NCBI RefSeq assembly: GCF_018687715.1
Contig: NC_056755.1
Coordinates: 12,784,501-12,848,500, forward strand
From: Carya illinoinensis
Lineage: Eukaryota; Streptophyta; Magnoliopsida; Fagales; Juglandaceae
Direction of reading: 5' to 3'
Length of the DNA: 64,000 nt
Part shown: positions 49,810 through 62,126 of the stretch, in pieces
Layout: the number at the start of each line of letters is the position of its first letter
How positions within the stretch are numbered: the first letter of the stretch is position 1
The notes under the pieces: generated by a model
What the model was told of the DNA's origin: nothing
What the model saw: the letters and a program-made list of their open reading frames with translations, nothing else
Database searches by the model: none
Translations under genes and position numbers: made by a program

Positions 49810-51600
49810 GATGGAGACAGAGAGACACACGAGTGGATGATTTTCGAGGAAGTTTCATGATAAATAAATAAATAATATTCTGAGAAGGTGGCATCCGCAC
49901 GGCTGTCTAAGCACTTTTGGGAAGGGAAGAATTTGAAGTGGATAGTCAGTCCGTCCGTGTGCATGGGTCGACCCTCCACCTCATCTGACCACACGCTGTT
50001 TGAAAACTTGAACTGCCAGCTTGCCGGTGGAAGTTGCCGACCACGACCACCGAATTTCCGGGACCCACTTCGTTGAGACGCGTTGGATTCATGCGGGGAA
50101 TTTTGGATTCACAAGATGTATCACGTGTCTTGCACTTTTTTTTTTTCCTTTTAAAACGAATAATTTCATTCATAACGATGACATAATCAGTTATAATTAA
50201 AAAAAAAATTATGAAATTATAAATTAACGTATAATAAGACTGTGGACTGAATAAAATTTAGACATTGAAACCATCACAGAACTGTATAGTTGAGCTTTGC
50301 TAAGATGTCATTAAAGTAAATTAATTGAAAAATTAATGTTTAAATTTATTTTAATTAAAAAGAGTTTTATCTTTATGAACCAAATATTTATCTCAATAGT
50401 CATGGATGGATTTATTTTATTTTTTAATTTAGGGATAACTGCCAATAATCTCTGGTGTTTTGTCTCCATTGAGATTTGATTCTAAAGTAATTCTGGTTAG
50501 GAATAGTCCATTTTGCCATGACAAATGCTATATATATGTCATGCATATTGTACTTAATGGATAACACGTGGCATGGAAAATTAATATTTTATAATTGTAA
50601 AATTATAAAACATTATTTTTTCACGTATAGATTTTTTTTTTTTTTTAAACCAACAAAAATACAAGGAAGTGGGAAGACCAAGACTTCCCTCCTAGTCCTC
50701 GCCAAGTCGGTTCGGCCAAGCCCACATGGTTTAATTTATTAATTACAAATGGGAGGCGTGAAATGGGCCACTGAGCGGTGGGCCGAGACCTGACCACCGT
50801 AGAACGTGTTTTGCTTCTTAGTTATTAAAGCAACACACAATCAAACATAAGAAGCTTAAGTCCCTGCCGTTGGGCTTGTTCCATGACAAGATTCAGGAGG
50901 CATTTTGGATGAGAAAGAAGTTTTAGTTCATAACAGTTTCACTCTCTTTCAAACAAGTAAAATATACTTCGGCAAAAACAAAACTTCTATTAATTGATGA
51001 GGTAATACGAAGTAGCAACACCAAAGCAGGTACAAGACACTCGTTTTCAAGCAGCTCTTTCCTTCCTTTTCCTTGAATGCTCTGTATTCCTTAACTACCG
51101 AATCCACTTTTTAATACATCCAAAAAAGTTTTAAATCAATTAGGAAAACAAGATGTAATGAAAGCGGAAGATAGAATATCAAAACGGCAGTTCCAAGTAA
51201 TCATTCAAAAGCTATATATGATAGGAATTATATTTTGGTAAAAAACATACAATCGTTTTATTTTCTCTTTTACAAAGTGACACTGTTCATTTGGCATAAC
51301 TGTTGGAAAGTACTGTGTGCAATTCTTGCTTTGATACTAATAGCTCAACAGAAAATGCTGCACGTTGTAAATCGAGTTTGGCAACACCTTTGAATCAGAT
51401 TTCGGAAATTGAACCTCATTCATGCCAGAGTGACAGCTGTGTAAATTATTAAGTAAAAGTACTAAACATGTTCATACAATTATTCTAATCTGCAAAGTAA
51501 CATCCAAATTGATCTATATTTCTCAGAACTACTCATGCTAGTTTATCACAAAATCGCCAGCATATAAAGGGGGGATCATAGTTATGTTTACATGGTTTGA
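49810..51600. other. intergenic between two minus-strand genes
   Basis: No gene recognised. It has a T run at about 50631-50646 followed by a GC-richer stretch to 50830 that might be a minus-strand retroposon, but no target duplication was found. 51200-51600 is the likely 3' UTR side of mL41. Confidence 0.4.
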
Positions 51601-51601
51601 A

Positions 51602-53454
51602 TTACTTTGCTGCATCAGCTGCATCCATAGTTTTAACTTCTCTTGGGCACTGTGAGACATATGGCTTTAGCTGCACTCAAAGGGAAGGATCATGAGATGG
51701 AATTTAGTAGCGTTAAAAAGGAAAACAAAGCAAGATATATGTTGGGTGTTTTGAACCCCTAGGGGTTGGCTCAAGTGGTAAAGGCCTTGGGCTTGGAGTA
51801 TACTCCCCCTAGGTCTAAGGTTCAAATCCCTTTGGGTGCAAACAATCTCTATAGGCTATCAGACTAGGGGGATTTCCCCCTTGAATTACTTGAGATGCAC
51901 TTGCGGGAAACTTCTTGCTAAGGAACCATGCACCCCTGGGATTAGTGCCAATCAAAAAAATATATGTTGGATGTTTTGAGTAACAATCAAAATGAAGCCT
52001 CAACAAGCCTTTCAGGGGGCACATCCCCCCATTCAAAACTTTTCCCTATACAATACACAACATCCAAGTATATACACATAAATTGTGTAAGTTTAAGGAA
52101 TGGCTACCTTGAAGTCAGTTAAATCTGGAACTACATAATTTGGAAGCTTTTCATTCATCACAACATATCCACCTGCACCAATATATAAATGCATTAAAAT
52201 AGAAGCAAACGAAGTACCTAACATGTCTCATATGCTGCACTTTATACATTTCATTTAGAAGTTGCAGTTTATATGATATTACTCAGAATCATATAGCACG
52301 CTCCAGCACTACAAGAATTCTTGCCACGTGCAGTATTTCAAAATACATGGTATCAATTAGGTAAGAGATGGTCGAGGAGGTCACAGAAATAACTCAGAAT
52401 GTTATTGTGTAACACCCCAATGAAATGCCCAAACCACATGGTCTATACACCAAAAGGACTAGTCAATGATACAATTAGGGCTCCATTGAAAAATTATAAA
52501 TAGCAATAACTTCTCATTCCCAAGCAATGCGGGAATCCCATACACCACCTACCTTATCCTCTTATCATATGGGGTATCTTGCTATCCCCCATTTACTGAA
52601 AAAGATAAAAGAATCATTGGGAAGAAAGGCAGGAGGGGGAACAACAGGGGTAGGCAGCTGGATCTAGAGATGATCTGTTCTGATTTCTCTCCTTTTACTT
52701 TACTGGTAAGTAATAACATATCAATAACAGAATCTTTCCTGATTTCACTCTATTTCGATTGGTAAAGTACATGCATACCTAATGCATTTTAAATATGTGA
52801 CATCACACCCCCCCATGTTCTTATTTTGGGAGGGGTGGAGCAAAAGGCGTCGTTTGAGTAAGAGCTTATTGGAAAATTCTCTCATATTTAATATAAAAAA
52901 TTTTCACTTCAGAATTCAGTTCAAATCAGCACATTTCAATTATCTGGAAAGAAGCTGATTGAGCAGATCTGAGGTATGGGTACCACCTTAAAAATCATTT
53001 TTCACGTAAAAATTGGTGGATTAGACTTCTTAGCACTTGAACTTTGTATTTTTTAGACAAATGTCCTTCCCATTTTATGAAGTTTTCAGAGTCTTTTTTG
53101 GGGGTTTGCTTCTTCCCATTTTCTAAACAAATTTACCATTTGATTTCCCACACAAAATGAGGAAGGAAGAGAGTGAGGGGTTAAAAACCATTGAAACTTA
53201 AGAATTGTGGTGGGAAAAAACTTATATATTCAATCAAACAGATAAATGTTCAACGAATCAATAAACTATATATGCAAATTACTGTGTAGGAATGGTAATA
53301 TGGGCAAACCTTTGCGGGTATGGAATCCAGTGGGCTTGCAGTTCTTCCCCTTGTAGTAATCACGTGGAGCCCTCTTTGAAGAGAGGATGTCAAGGGATGA
53401 CGTCCGCTTTCTTCGATATGCCCGTCCTAAGCCTAAGATCAACCCCAACGGCAT
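51602..53454 (-). CDS. mitochondrial large-subunit ribosomal protein mL41, three coding exons
   Basis: Coding exons are 53454-53310, 52172-52108 and 51670-51602; GT-AG introns and matching phases give 92 residues. The start MPLGLILGLGRAYRRKRTSS continues to LDILSSKRAPRDYYKGKNC, then GFHTRKGGYV, EKLPNYVVPDLTDFK and a last exon LKPYVSQCPREV with an Asp/Ala tail. This is the whole of the short plant mL41 (MRP-L27/L41) family, a protein of the mitoribosome large subunit. The basic N-terminus probably doubles as import signal. A SINE sits in the last intron (52107-51671). A 5'-UTR intron (53749-53466) separates the leader exon. No lesion is seen. Confidence 0.93.
51755..51959 (+). mobile_element. 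tRNA-derived SINE, about 205 bp
   Basis: An A-box-like GGTTGGCTCAAGTGGTAAAG and a B-box-like GGTTCAAATCCC are spaced as in a tRNA promoter, and the element ends in an A-run. The target duplication is 20 bp with one mismatch: ATATATGTTGGGTGTTTTGA at 51735-51754 and ATATATGTTGGATGTTTTGA at 51960-51979. Its body differs from the SINE at 47.0 kb, so it is a different family. Confidence 0.9.
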
Positions 53455-53465
53455 TTTCTTTCACC

Positions 53466-54105
53466 CTAAATGGAGGTAAAAATAAAAAAATAAATATCAT
53501 ATAAATTAACCAAAAACAGAAGGTTAAATACTAAAAGAAACTGATAGAAATGTTTAGAGAACTAACAGTGGTATAATGTCGTATCTCAACCATAACCATT
53601 GAAAACAAAGTAAAGGAGGTAACAGATACAGCAATGGGAACTAAGGGAAATTTCTATAAAATCTCATACTTTTGTTTTAATGGTATTTAATACACAATCG
53701 GAAAATGCACAATCGCACTCCCTAGGGCAGTGATGAGAGAGAAAAATACCGAGAGCCGAGACGCCGGGGACTTCTTAATGCGCAGGAACCGACGGCGAGA
53801 TGCAGTGGTGGCCGGCGACTGAAGGCTAGGACGACTTGGCCGAGGCAGATGAGAGGAGCTGCGAAAGCGTAGAGGGAAGGCGAGAGAGAGAGAGAGAAAG
53901 AGAGAGGGGAAGCGCATAGAAAATAGGGTTACCTAATCTAAACGGGTTCGTTTAGAAGGGGAAAAACGGCGCCGTTTTACTTGACACTGATTGGGTTGGG
54001 CTGGGTTGATACAAACGACACAATTTTAATCTTGAATTCGGCCTAGTTGGACTGCTAGGGTTTTGGGCTTCTAAACCTTTTTTTTCTAGACTACGTTTTG
54101 GGCTT
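53466..54105 (-). promoter_or_regulatory. leader exon, 5'-UTR intron and promoter of mL41
   Basis: The leader exon ends at a donor CTCTCG/GTATTT (53750/53749) and the acceptor CATTTAG is at 53466. Upstream, TGGGCT occurs at 53997-54002, 54064-54069 and 54099-54104 on the plus strand. These site II elements (TGGGCC/T) are typical of promoters for mitochondrial and ribosomal protein genes in plants. An ATG at 53917 in the leader opens a frame that would cross the splice and overlap the main ATG out of frame. Confidence 0.6.
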
Positions 54106-57100
54106 TTTTTTCTTAAAACCAAAAATCAAACACTATTTTTTTAAATCTAAATTTAATTTTAATCTTTGTTTCATAGGATTTTTTATTTATGGATTTTATA
54201 ATTTCTTTCAATATTAAATTTAATTATCAGTATTAATTAGTACTAATTACGAATTCATTAGTGTCTCATTAAATGTTATTATACTATAGTAATATGTGTT
54301 ATTATACTATAGTATTACGTATTATTAACTTATTATACTAGCATATTCCATATTACTATATGGCAGTAATATCATAATGTTTATATATACTAGATTATTA
54401 ATTAATTAATTTATATATTATTTTATAATAATTAACCCATACTAAAATAGTATATATGATCATATATAAATAATACATATTTTTATAACATATGTATACT
54501 AATTCCAGGATCAAAAGTATAAGCCGGAGTTAGGGAGGAGTTGGTCAGACAAAAAATTCGACTTCAAATTTAAAAGAAGAGAAAAAAAAAAAACTCTAAC
54601 TCCGACGTTGCGGTGCTAGAGTTGAATTTTAAGATTTTTTCCACAAACTTACTAGAAATGAGAGAGAATCCAATCAATTTAACTCTAATTTATGAGATAT
54701 ATTATTCATCATCTTTCTAGTTATGTATTTTTGTTATTTTTTGAGGTTGCAAAATGCTTAGAAATTAATAATTTAATGATTGAAAATTAATAAATAATAT
54801 TTTTTGTAGTTTAGTGCAAATGACTTGAGTTTTAATTGATATTAAAATTAGACAGTATCTAATATTTTTATTTAATTTTTTCTCTTTCATTTATCAAAAC
54901 ATCATAAAATATCTAAACTCTCTCAATTCAAATAATTTCATTACGATTCATAAATCATCTTATCTAACCTCACTATCCAAACGATGCCTCGACATCGAAA
55001 TTAAACAAGTTGATCTTGGTAATATTTTGGACAAGAACAAATGGACTTATTTTTTGTTTGTCACATTAAGGTGATTTTGGTTATTACTATGGTCCCAAAC
55101 TATATATTACAAGAAAATAAGTTAGATGTTCTTTTAAGAGCCATGACTTGAGTTCCTGAGGCTGCCAGTGTCCCCTTGTGCCAAAAAATTTCACATGAAA
55201 CCGCTCCAATGAGCGGCCGGCCAATCAAATATCTTCATTATTTATATTCCAGAAATTTACAATAATTAATTTTTATTTGGCATCTAGTGTATTCAGATAG
55301 GCGCTCCTCTCAGGTCGTGTGACTCACGACGAAGCAGGTAGCATCTCTTGTGGGCCAAAAAAGACTTTAACTATCGAGCTCCTTTCACTGGGCCCATATG
55401 TCCGGTCTCCTTGGGCGTAGGGTCTAGTTGAGGGCTCCACCCAATTTTGAAAGCACCTAAAATTGTGATACTAAGGTAACGTTTAGAATTTAGATTGAAT
55501 TGGAATTTAAAATTGAGTTTAATATTTAAAATCTACAATATTTTTTAACTTAACACTTTTTTATACGTGAAACTTATAATTTTTTTTTTTGAACTTTTTA
55601 TAAATATATCTAAATTCATATTAAGATCTAAATAGATCTAAACTCATTTCAAGTAAGTTCCACAAAATCTATTCTACTATCTCAACACATTAATATAAAT
55701 AAAAAATTCAACTTACCTCGACTCAACTAATTCTATGCATGTGTTATGTTTTATTCTTTCTTGCTCTCTCTCTCTCTCTTTTTAATGGGTAGACTTGGTC
55801 CTTTTTAAATTTTAATATGACCAATGAAGTAGTTAGCTGTTTATTATAATTTAATTAAAATATGTGTATCAAATTTAGAGCTCACAAAAATTTATGTGGA
55901 ATAAACCAATGATCGAGATGGATTTGTCCAATAACATTAAATTAATTTTTAAAAAAATCATAGGGAAATGGAGATGTTCGCTACAAAATACATTTGGTTC
56001 ACATGGAGATGTCCAAGATGGATTTTATGCTTTCTGCAATAGATTTGCGCCGGACAGCATGCATTCTAATATTTAATAAAACATATTTTTATAATAATAA
56101 ATAGTACAAATATTTTATTTTAATATTTTTAAAAAAGAAAAATGTACAAAATATTATTTTAGAAATCAGTGCTTTGTTTGTCTTTATTCGCTTTCTTGTC
56201 CAACACCCTAATGTTTTATATCTCATATTTAAATCGTTTTCACCAAACGTGCTAGTTTTTTATTAGTTTTTTTAATGTTCGAGATAAAATATGAAAAAAT
56301 GTCAGAAACTTCCACCGACACGTAAGGTAGAGATGCTTCACATGCATGCTTGCTTATGTTATTAGCATTGCACCACAAATTAATTATCAGAAGTTGGATG
56401 CCAGATGGCATTGGATTCTGAAAGCTGCTCCAAGGCTCATTTTTTTAATATTTTAATTTATTATAAAATAAGAATAAAAAATTAAATGAAGGTCTCTTTT
56501 CGGGTTTGTTCCCGCCCATGGGAACGAAAACAATATTAGAGAATAGAGAGAAAAAATAAAAGGAATTGGTAATATTGTTGAATAAAATAATATTAAATTA
56601 CGTCAATTTTTAAATTTATTTTTAAAATATTTTTTATAATTAAAATATTTTATATATTTTAATATAAATAATTTTTTAATATAATAAATCCTTGTCTCTT
56701 GGAGCTCAACACGATCTGGGAACAAATTCAGTGCAAGTTGAGAATACGGGACAAAAATAAGAGCATTGATTATTGGTAAGTGGTTGATTATATAATCAAT
56801 CCCTAAAAATTGGTTGCATCATTTAGGGTTTTTAATCTCTAAATTCATAGGAAGTATACAATTACATGACCTAGGATCTCGTGCTATGACCTATAATTTA
56901 TGAAAAATTCTATTTATCATTCTCATATAAAATACCGTACATAATTTTTTATTTATCTATTTATTTTTTATTAAATATGTGGTATATGAATAATGCGTGG
57001 AAAAATTTAATTAATTTATAATTTTTTTTTTTAAAATGTGTTGTGTGAAAATGATAATTAGTAAAACTCAACAACTATACACTTGTCTGACCCACGCACA

Positions 57101-58074
57101 CAAATCGTACGAATAAAACAGAAGCACCACATTAAATAATAAAAGCTGAGCAACCAACTATAAGCTCTCGTTTGATTATAATATGAGATGATATTTGAAA
57201 ATTAAATAAAATATTATTATAATCTTATTTTTTAAAATTATTTTTATTTTAAAATTTAAAAAGTTTAATTATTTCTTATAAATTTTCTTGAAAATTTTAA
57301 AAAATTTATAATGATTAGAGATGAGAGATGAGATAATTTGTAAAAACAAACCATGAGTTGCTAAGGGTTTCAACCAGTATAGTTTTTTTATATAACTATA
57401 TTTTAAACTAAAGATTCTTTTTATAAATTATTTTATTAAAATATCATTCATTTAAAACAAGACTGTGAAAAGAGTTCTAGGTATAACATTTTTCTTAAAA
57501 AATCGAATACAACCAGAGAAACACCTCTTTTTCATATTTAATGTTGTCATTTCTAATTATATAAGTTTATGTTTTATATTTTAAATAATTATTTATTTTA
57601 ATGATTAATTTAGGAATTTCTTTTAAAATACATTAATTTGTGTGAGGATTTCGGATACTGTAAAATACTAAAAGTTACACAGACATTTTAATGTTCCCCC
57701 TTAAAAATACCCAGCAATAGATACAAAAAAAATTACATGCTAGTTCTAACCTCTAAAGATGCAAATATAAAGGTAGTAGCTTTTACTAGGGATAGGCAGC
57801 GGGTGGTACCTCGCTACCCCACTCCCTATTTATATATTTATATTTATATTTATATAATTTGTATATATATTATAATTTATCAGACTTATTTATAAGATTG
57901 TATTGCATTGACCTATTTTATATAAGAAGCTAAGATAATACAAAATCTTATTTAAATAATATGAAAAACTCACCCCAAAATATACAAAGGCGTGATGTAG
58001 GGAAAGAGTGACCTCACCCTCCCATATGTAGGTATCACTCCGAACTATTACGACAAAACCTAAAAAACAAATGA
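54106..58074. other. long gene-free AT-rich stretch
   Basis: No gene recognised on either strand. It includes AT-rich blocks at 54120-54480, a probable diverged mobile repeat at 55478-55740 and an inverted copy of the recurrent AT-rich repeat at 57168-57352 (GATTAGAGATGAGAGATGAG near its right end). Confidence 0.5.
57168..57352. mobile_element. recurrent AT-rich MITE-like repeat, inverted copy
   Basis: Begins CTCGTTTGATTATAATATGA and ends with GATGAGATAATTTGTAAAAA, with TTTAAAAAGTTTAATTATT inside. Same block order as the copy near 33.1 kb. Confidence 0.55.
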
Positions 58075-58082
58075 CTCTAGAC

Positions 58083-58632
58083 CAAAGTTTTGAAATCTGT
58101 TTCGGAGACCATTCCGGTCGAGGCACTGGAACGAAATATTTTGGTACCGGTACGTTTCGGTGTACCGTTTCGGGATTAATTATATATTATATATAAATAT
58201 TTATATGTATATATAAACTAACAATTAATAAAATAAATACATATATATGTAAGTGTGTGATATGTATATGTGTATATATATAGAAGAATTAAAGATTTAT
58301 AAAATGAATATATATTGAAAAAAATCATAAACTTGAGTTAAGACACAAAAATAAAGGAAAAAAATTAAAGAATAGACAGATTATTAAAAGTAACAATACT
58401 TCTAGTGCACGGAAAGAGGTAATTGAAGTCTAAAAGTACAATTTTATTCATTATTTTTCAACTTATTTACAAGAGGGTTTTTTTTTTTTTTTGGGGACCG
58501 GAATTGACCGGAACGGTCGGAATTTGACCGGAACGGTCAGAATTTGACCCGGAACGGAATAGACACCTATCCGGTTCCGGCACGAAAAATTCCGGCCATT
58601 CCGACCGGAACGGAACGGTTTTTAAAACCTTG
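58083..58632. mobile_element. 550 bp non-autonomous hAT-type element
   Basis: Exact 8 bp target duplication CTCTAGAC at 58075-58082 and 58633-58640. The left end CAAAGTTTTGAAATCTGTTT pairs with the right end, which inverted reads CAAGGTTTTAAAAACCGTTC. GC-rich CCGGAAC/GTTCCGG motifs are near both ends and an AT-rich core lies between. No coding sequence. Confidence 0.85.
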
Positions 58633-58769
58633 CTCTAGACACCAACACAAAGGACATGTTCCATTAAGTAATTGCATCGATTTTTATTGGTACACAAATC
58701 TACTGCTAAAACTTTTGTTTTTGTTTTAGTCAAAATAATTGAATAAAGCCTAATTAAGTATCCACTTAG

Positions 58770-59110
58770 GTCTTGTTTATTTACAAATGTGAGATAAGAT
58801 GAGAAATATGTGAATAATAATGCGATAATTTATGAATAGTAGTGAAATGATTTGAGTTAAATATTTTTAAAGGGATTTGGAATAGAAGAGATAAAAGGTT
58901 AAATTAAAATATTGTTAAAAAATTATTTTTTAATATTATTATTTTTTTTTAAATTTGAAAAAGTTGAATCATTTTTTGTGTTTTTTTTTTTGAAGGTTAG
59001 GAAAGTTTTAATGATTAGGTGATTAGATGAAAAAAATTGAAAAATTGAAATTAAAATGTGTTTGTGTTTGAATAGTGTTGGATGTCAAAATGAGATAAAA
59101 TAGTCTGTGA
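58770..59110. mobile_element. recurrent AT-rich MITE-like repeat, long copy
   Basis: It has TGAGATAAGATGAGAAATAT at the left and GATTAGGTGATTAGATGAAA with ATGAGATAAAATAG at the right, and TTTGAAAAAGTTGAATCATT inside. Longer than the other copies. Confidence 0.5.
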
Positions 59111-59134
59111 AACCGGTGCTAAGGTTTTGTACGG

Positions 59135-59307
59135 TAGGGGTGAAAACTAACGTCTTCGGCTCGGTTTTTGAGCAAAACCGACGCCGACCGATGTCTGAAA
59201 AAATGTAAGGACAACTGACCATAATCGGTTGATGGGAAGGTAGAAATCCAGCCATCTCGACCATGGCGGTTCTCGGTTGGCATTTGGTTCGTGTAGAGGT
59301 GAGATCC

Positions 59308-59345
<38 letters not shown>

Positions 59346-59730
59346 AGCAGAAAATAGAATCACGGGGAAGAAGAACTCAAGGAAGAAGACAATATAATGA
59401 TCAAGCAATGCCGTTTGGTTTTAAATTCAATGATGCCATTTAATACCAAACGGCGTCATTTAGTTGTATTTAAAATATAACTTTTAAGCGTAAAATGAAG
59501 TTGTTCCACTTAAACTTAAGTAAAACAACATCATTTTAGATATTTATAAATTAAAAAAGAAAAAAAAAAGCATATATGGGTTCGGCCAGTTCAACGGTTT
59601 GATCCGACGTCCACTTGTTAAAATTCTGCTGCCTGTCAACCGATTCCCTTGGCGATTCTGGCCGATTACAGCTTCTGACGATCAGTCTATGTTGTTCACG
59701 AACAGTTGGTGAATTTTTTGTACACCCCTA
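59135..59730. mobile_element. 596 bp hAT-type element with worn target duplication
   Basis: Ends TAGGGGTG and CACCCCTA are exact inverted repeats of 8 bp. The flanks TTGTACGG (59127-59134) and TCGTATGG (59731-59738) match at six of eight positions, both differences being transitions. The interior has a (GA)n run (about 59312-59342) and no transposase. Confidence 0.6.
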
Positions 59731-59738
59731 TCGTATGG

Positions 59739-60334
59739 ATGTATATACTCTCCATCCTAGCACAACTTATTTCATTTAAAATAACTTCATTTTTTTCATC
59801 TTAACTTAGCACTATTTATTGATGAGATATTATTATTATTATTCTATCACTATAACAATAAACTAATTATTGATATGATTAATTACTTTTTTAACTTTTT
59901 ATAAAAAAATTAAACATATCTTAACGTTCATCATACATTCAAATATATATATATATATCAATAGAACCTACAAAACGCATTCAAATATACTAATTTACTA
60001 TTATTTATAAATAAACTCAGATCATCTAATATACTTTTAGCATGCAGACGGACTCCATCGATTGGGTCTAATTAAGCCCATGGCCATGGCTGATTTGCAG
60101 CTTGACAACATGATCGATGGAACCCAAGTGATTCTTTCTTTAATCTTTCGCAATCAATTATCTATAATGTAGCTTGATTTGTTTCATTTTTATTTGAATA
60201 GCTACCCATTGTCATGACGCAAATAGGGATATATACAGGACACGTACCAAATTTAATTTTGAAAAAGTTGAAAGGGAAAGGTCACGAATCCTGCATATTT
60301 TCATTAATTAAGTAGAACCATCACACACACGCAC

Positions 60335-60373
<39 letters not shown>

Positions 60374-60750
60374 CACACAAACAGTTCATTCTGAATAGTG
60401 AATTATGTGGTTCTCGATCATAGCAGGCTTCTAAGCAGTTTAGTCGTACGTACAAGCTGGTTCTTTTGTTAATGAGAAATGTTATTTTGTCCAGTCACTT
60501 TGACATCTAATGTATTTTAATTTTTGTTTTAATTTTTATTTAATGATGAAGGAAATGATTTTAGTACATTGATATTTTTTTATATTTTTAAAAAATATTT
60601 TAAAATGATAAAAACATATAAATAAGAAAATTAAAAAAAAAAATAGAAGATAATTTTTGCCTACGTGTAACAAAGGCGGCATAGTAGCACTGGTCGTTTT
60701 TAATTTGTTATAAAGTCACGTGTTATCACCTAATGATCATGCATCAATAT
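59739..60750. other. intergenic, AT-rich
   Basis: No gene recognised; (AT)n tracts at about 59945-59959 and 60342-60371. Confidence 0.45.
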
Positions 60751-60753
60751 CAT

Positions 60754-61110
60754 TTTTAAGCAATTTCGTCTTCTAATAAGTCTATTTTAAAGTCACATAA
60801 AATTAACGTGTGACATTTAATACGTGTGATTAAAATATTATAAAATAGATAAAGAGTAATATTAGCTAATCATATATAGACACGCGAACACATACATATA
60901 TATACACATACTATAGTTACTTTTGCATATTTTTAAGCAATTTCGTCTTCTAGTAATTCCATTTTAAAGTCACATAAAATTAACGTGTCACATCTAACAG
61001 GTGTGACTAAAATATTATAAAATAGACAAAGAGTAATATTAGCTAATCGTATATAGACACGCAAACACATACATATATATACACATATATAATATAGTTA
61101 TTTTTACGTA
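60754..61110 (+). repeat. 177 bp tandem duplication
   Basis: TTTTAAGCAATTTCGTCTTC begins at 60754 and at 60931. The two copies stay nearly identical through GTAATATTAGCTAATC and CACATACATATATATACACA to about 61110. Confidence 0.85.
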
Positions 61111-61885
61111 TATTTTATATATTCTATTAATGTAATTAATCAATTTTTACGTACTTTATAGATATAATTAATCAAAAAAATATTTTATATTAAAAAAATA
61201 ATACAAATAATCATATTAATAAATTATAAAGAATACATCAAAGTAATTACATATAAAAATTTTGTTCTCCCAAAATTAACGCAAACTAAAAATTCTGTCA
61301 TAATTTCTATACCTTGCCCAATCCTTTTCGAAGGAAAACAAAATGGTATCAACTAAAGTAATATATAGTTTTCATTTCCTTTAATTCTTTTCATCCCTTT
61401 TTTGTATTTATTATGTTTAAAATCGTTACTTTTATATTATTTCACTCGAGGCAATACTTATTCACTTGGTTCTTAAAAGCATCTAAGTTGACTTTTAACT
61501 TTTGAGACACAAATCTCACACCTTGTATTCTAAATTCTTCTAAGAATTATGTGGTTACCAAAAGTTTATTTTATCGACTAAAGATCCTCTCGAATTAATG
61601 TTTAAGGTCTATATTTAAGAGACCCTAAATCTAGTTCTTATAATATATATTGAGTATTTTAATTAAAATATGTACATGGATCAAGACATGTCGTAAGACT
61701 TTCAAATGTACCTTTTTTTTTTTTCCTCTAAATTTAGATTTTAGAGTTCAAAGTTCAAAACTGTATGAATTCTAAGTGATGATCTCAATCTATATACATG
61801 TGGTTTAGACAAATTGCATATCCTTATTTTCTTCACCTCGTCCTTGAAAATTAAAAGAAATTAGCAAACTTATTCCGTGATTATG
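61111..61885. other. intergenic, AT-rich
   Basis: No gene or element recognised between the tandem duplication and the TATA box at 61.89 kb. Confidence 0.4.
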
Positions 61886-61889
61886 AGTA

Positions 61890-61957
61890 CCATATATATA
61901 AGAGCCAGCAAGACACTGAATAACAAATAACTAAATAACCAATTGTCTCTGATTGTC

Positions 61958-61992
<35 letters not shown>

Positions 61993-62126
61993 ACATTGGT
62001 TTATAGCAAAAGAGAAGAAGTCGCAAACTCTTTACTCCCATTGAATAAGGAGGATAGATGTCGGGTGGGGTTTTTTTTATGGTGGCAATGGAAGACTTGA
62101 TTGAAGTATAGAAACATCTTAGCCGT
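61890..62126 (+). promoter_or_regulatory. orphan promoter and leader next to the copia insertion
   Basis: A TATA box (CATATATATAAGAG, about 61891-61904) is followed by a leader with a (CT)n tract (about 61957-61992) and an ATG at 62058. The frame from that ATG stops at 62111 after 17 codons, 15 bases before the LTR. It may be the 5' end of a gene that the retrotransposon has cut; no product can be named. Confidence 0.35.

Noticed and set aside
52412..52440. TGTAACACCCC as an LTR start in an mL41 intron
   Set aside because: No CA end, partner repeat or target duplication could be found.
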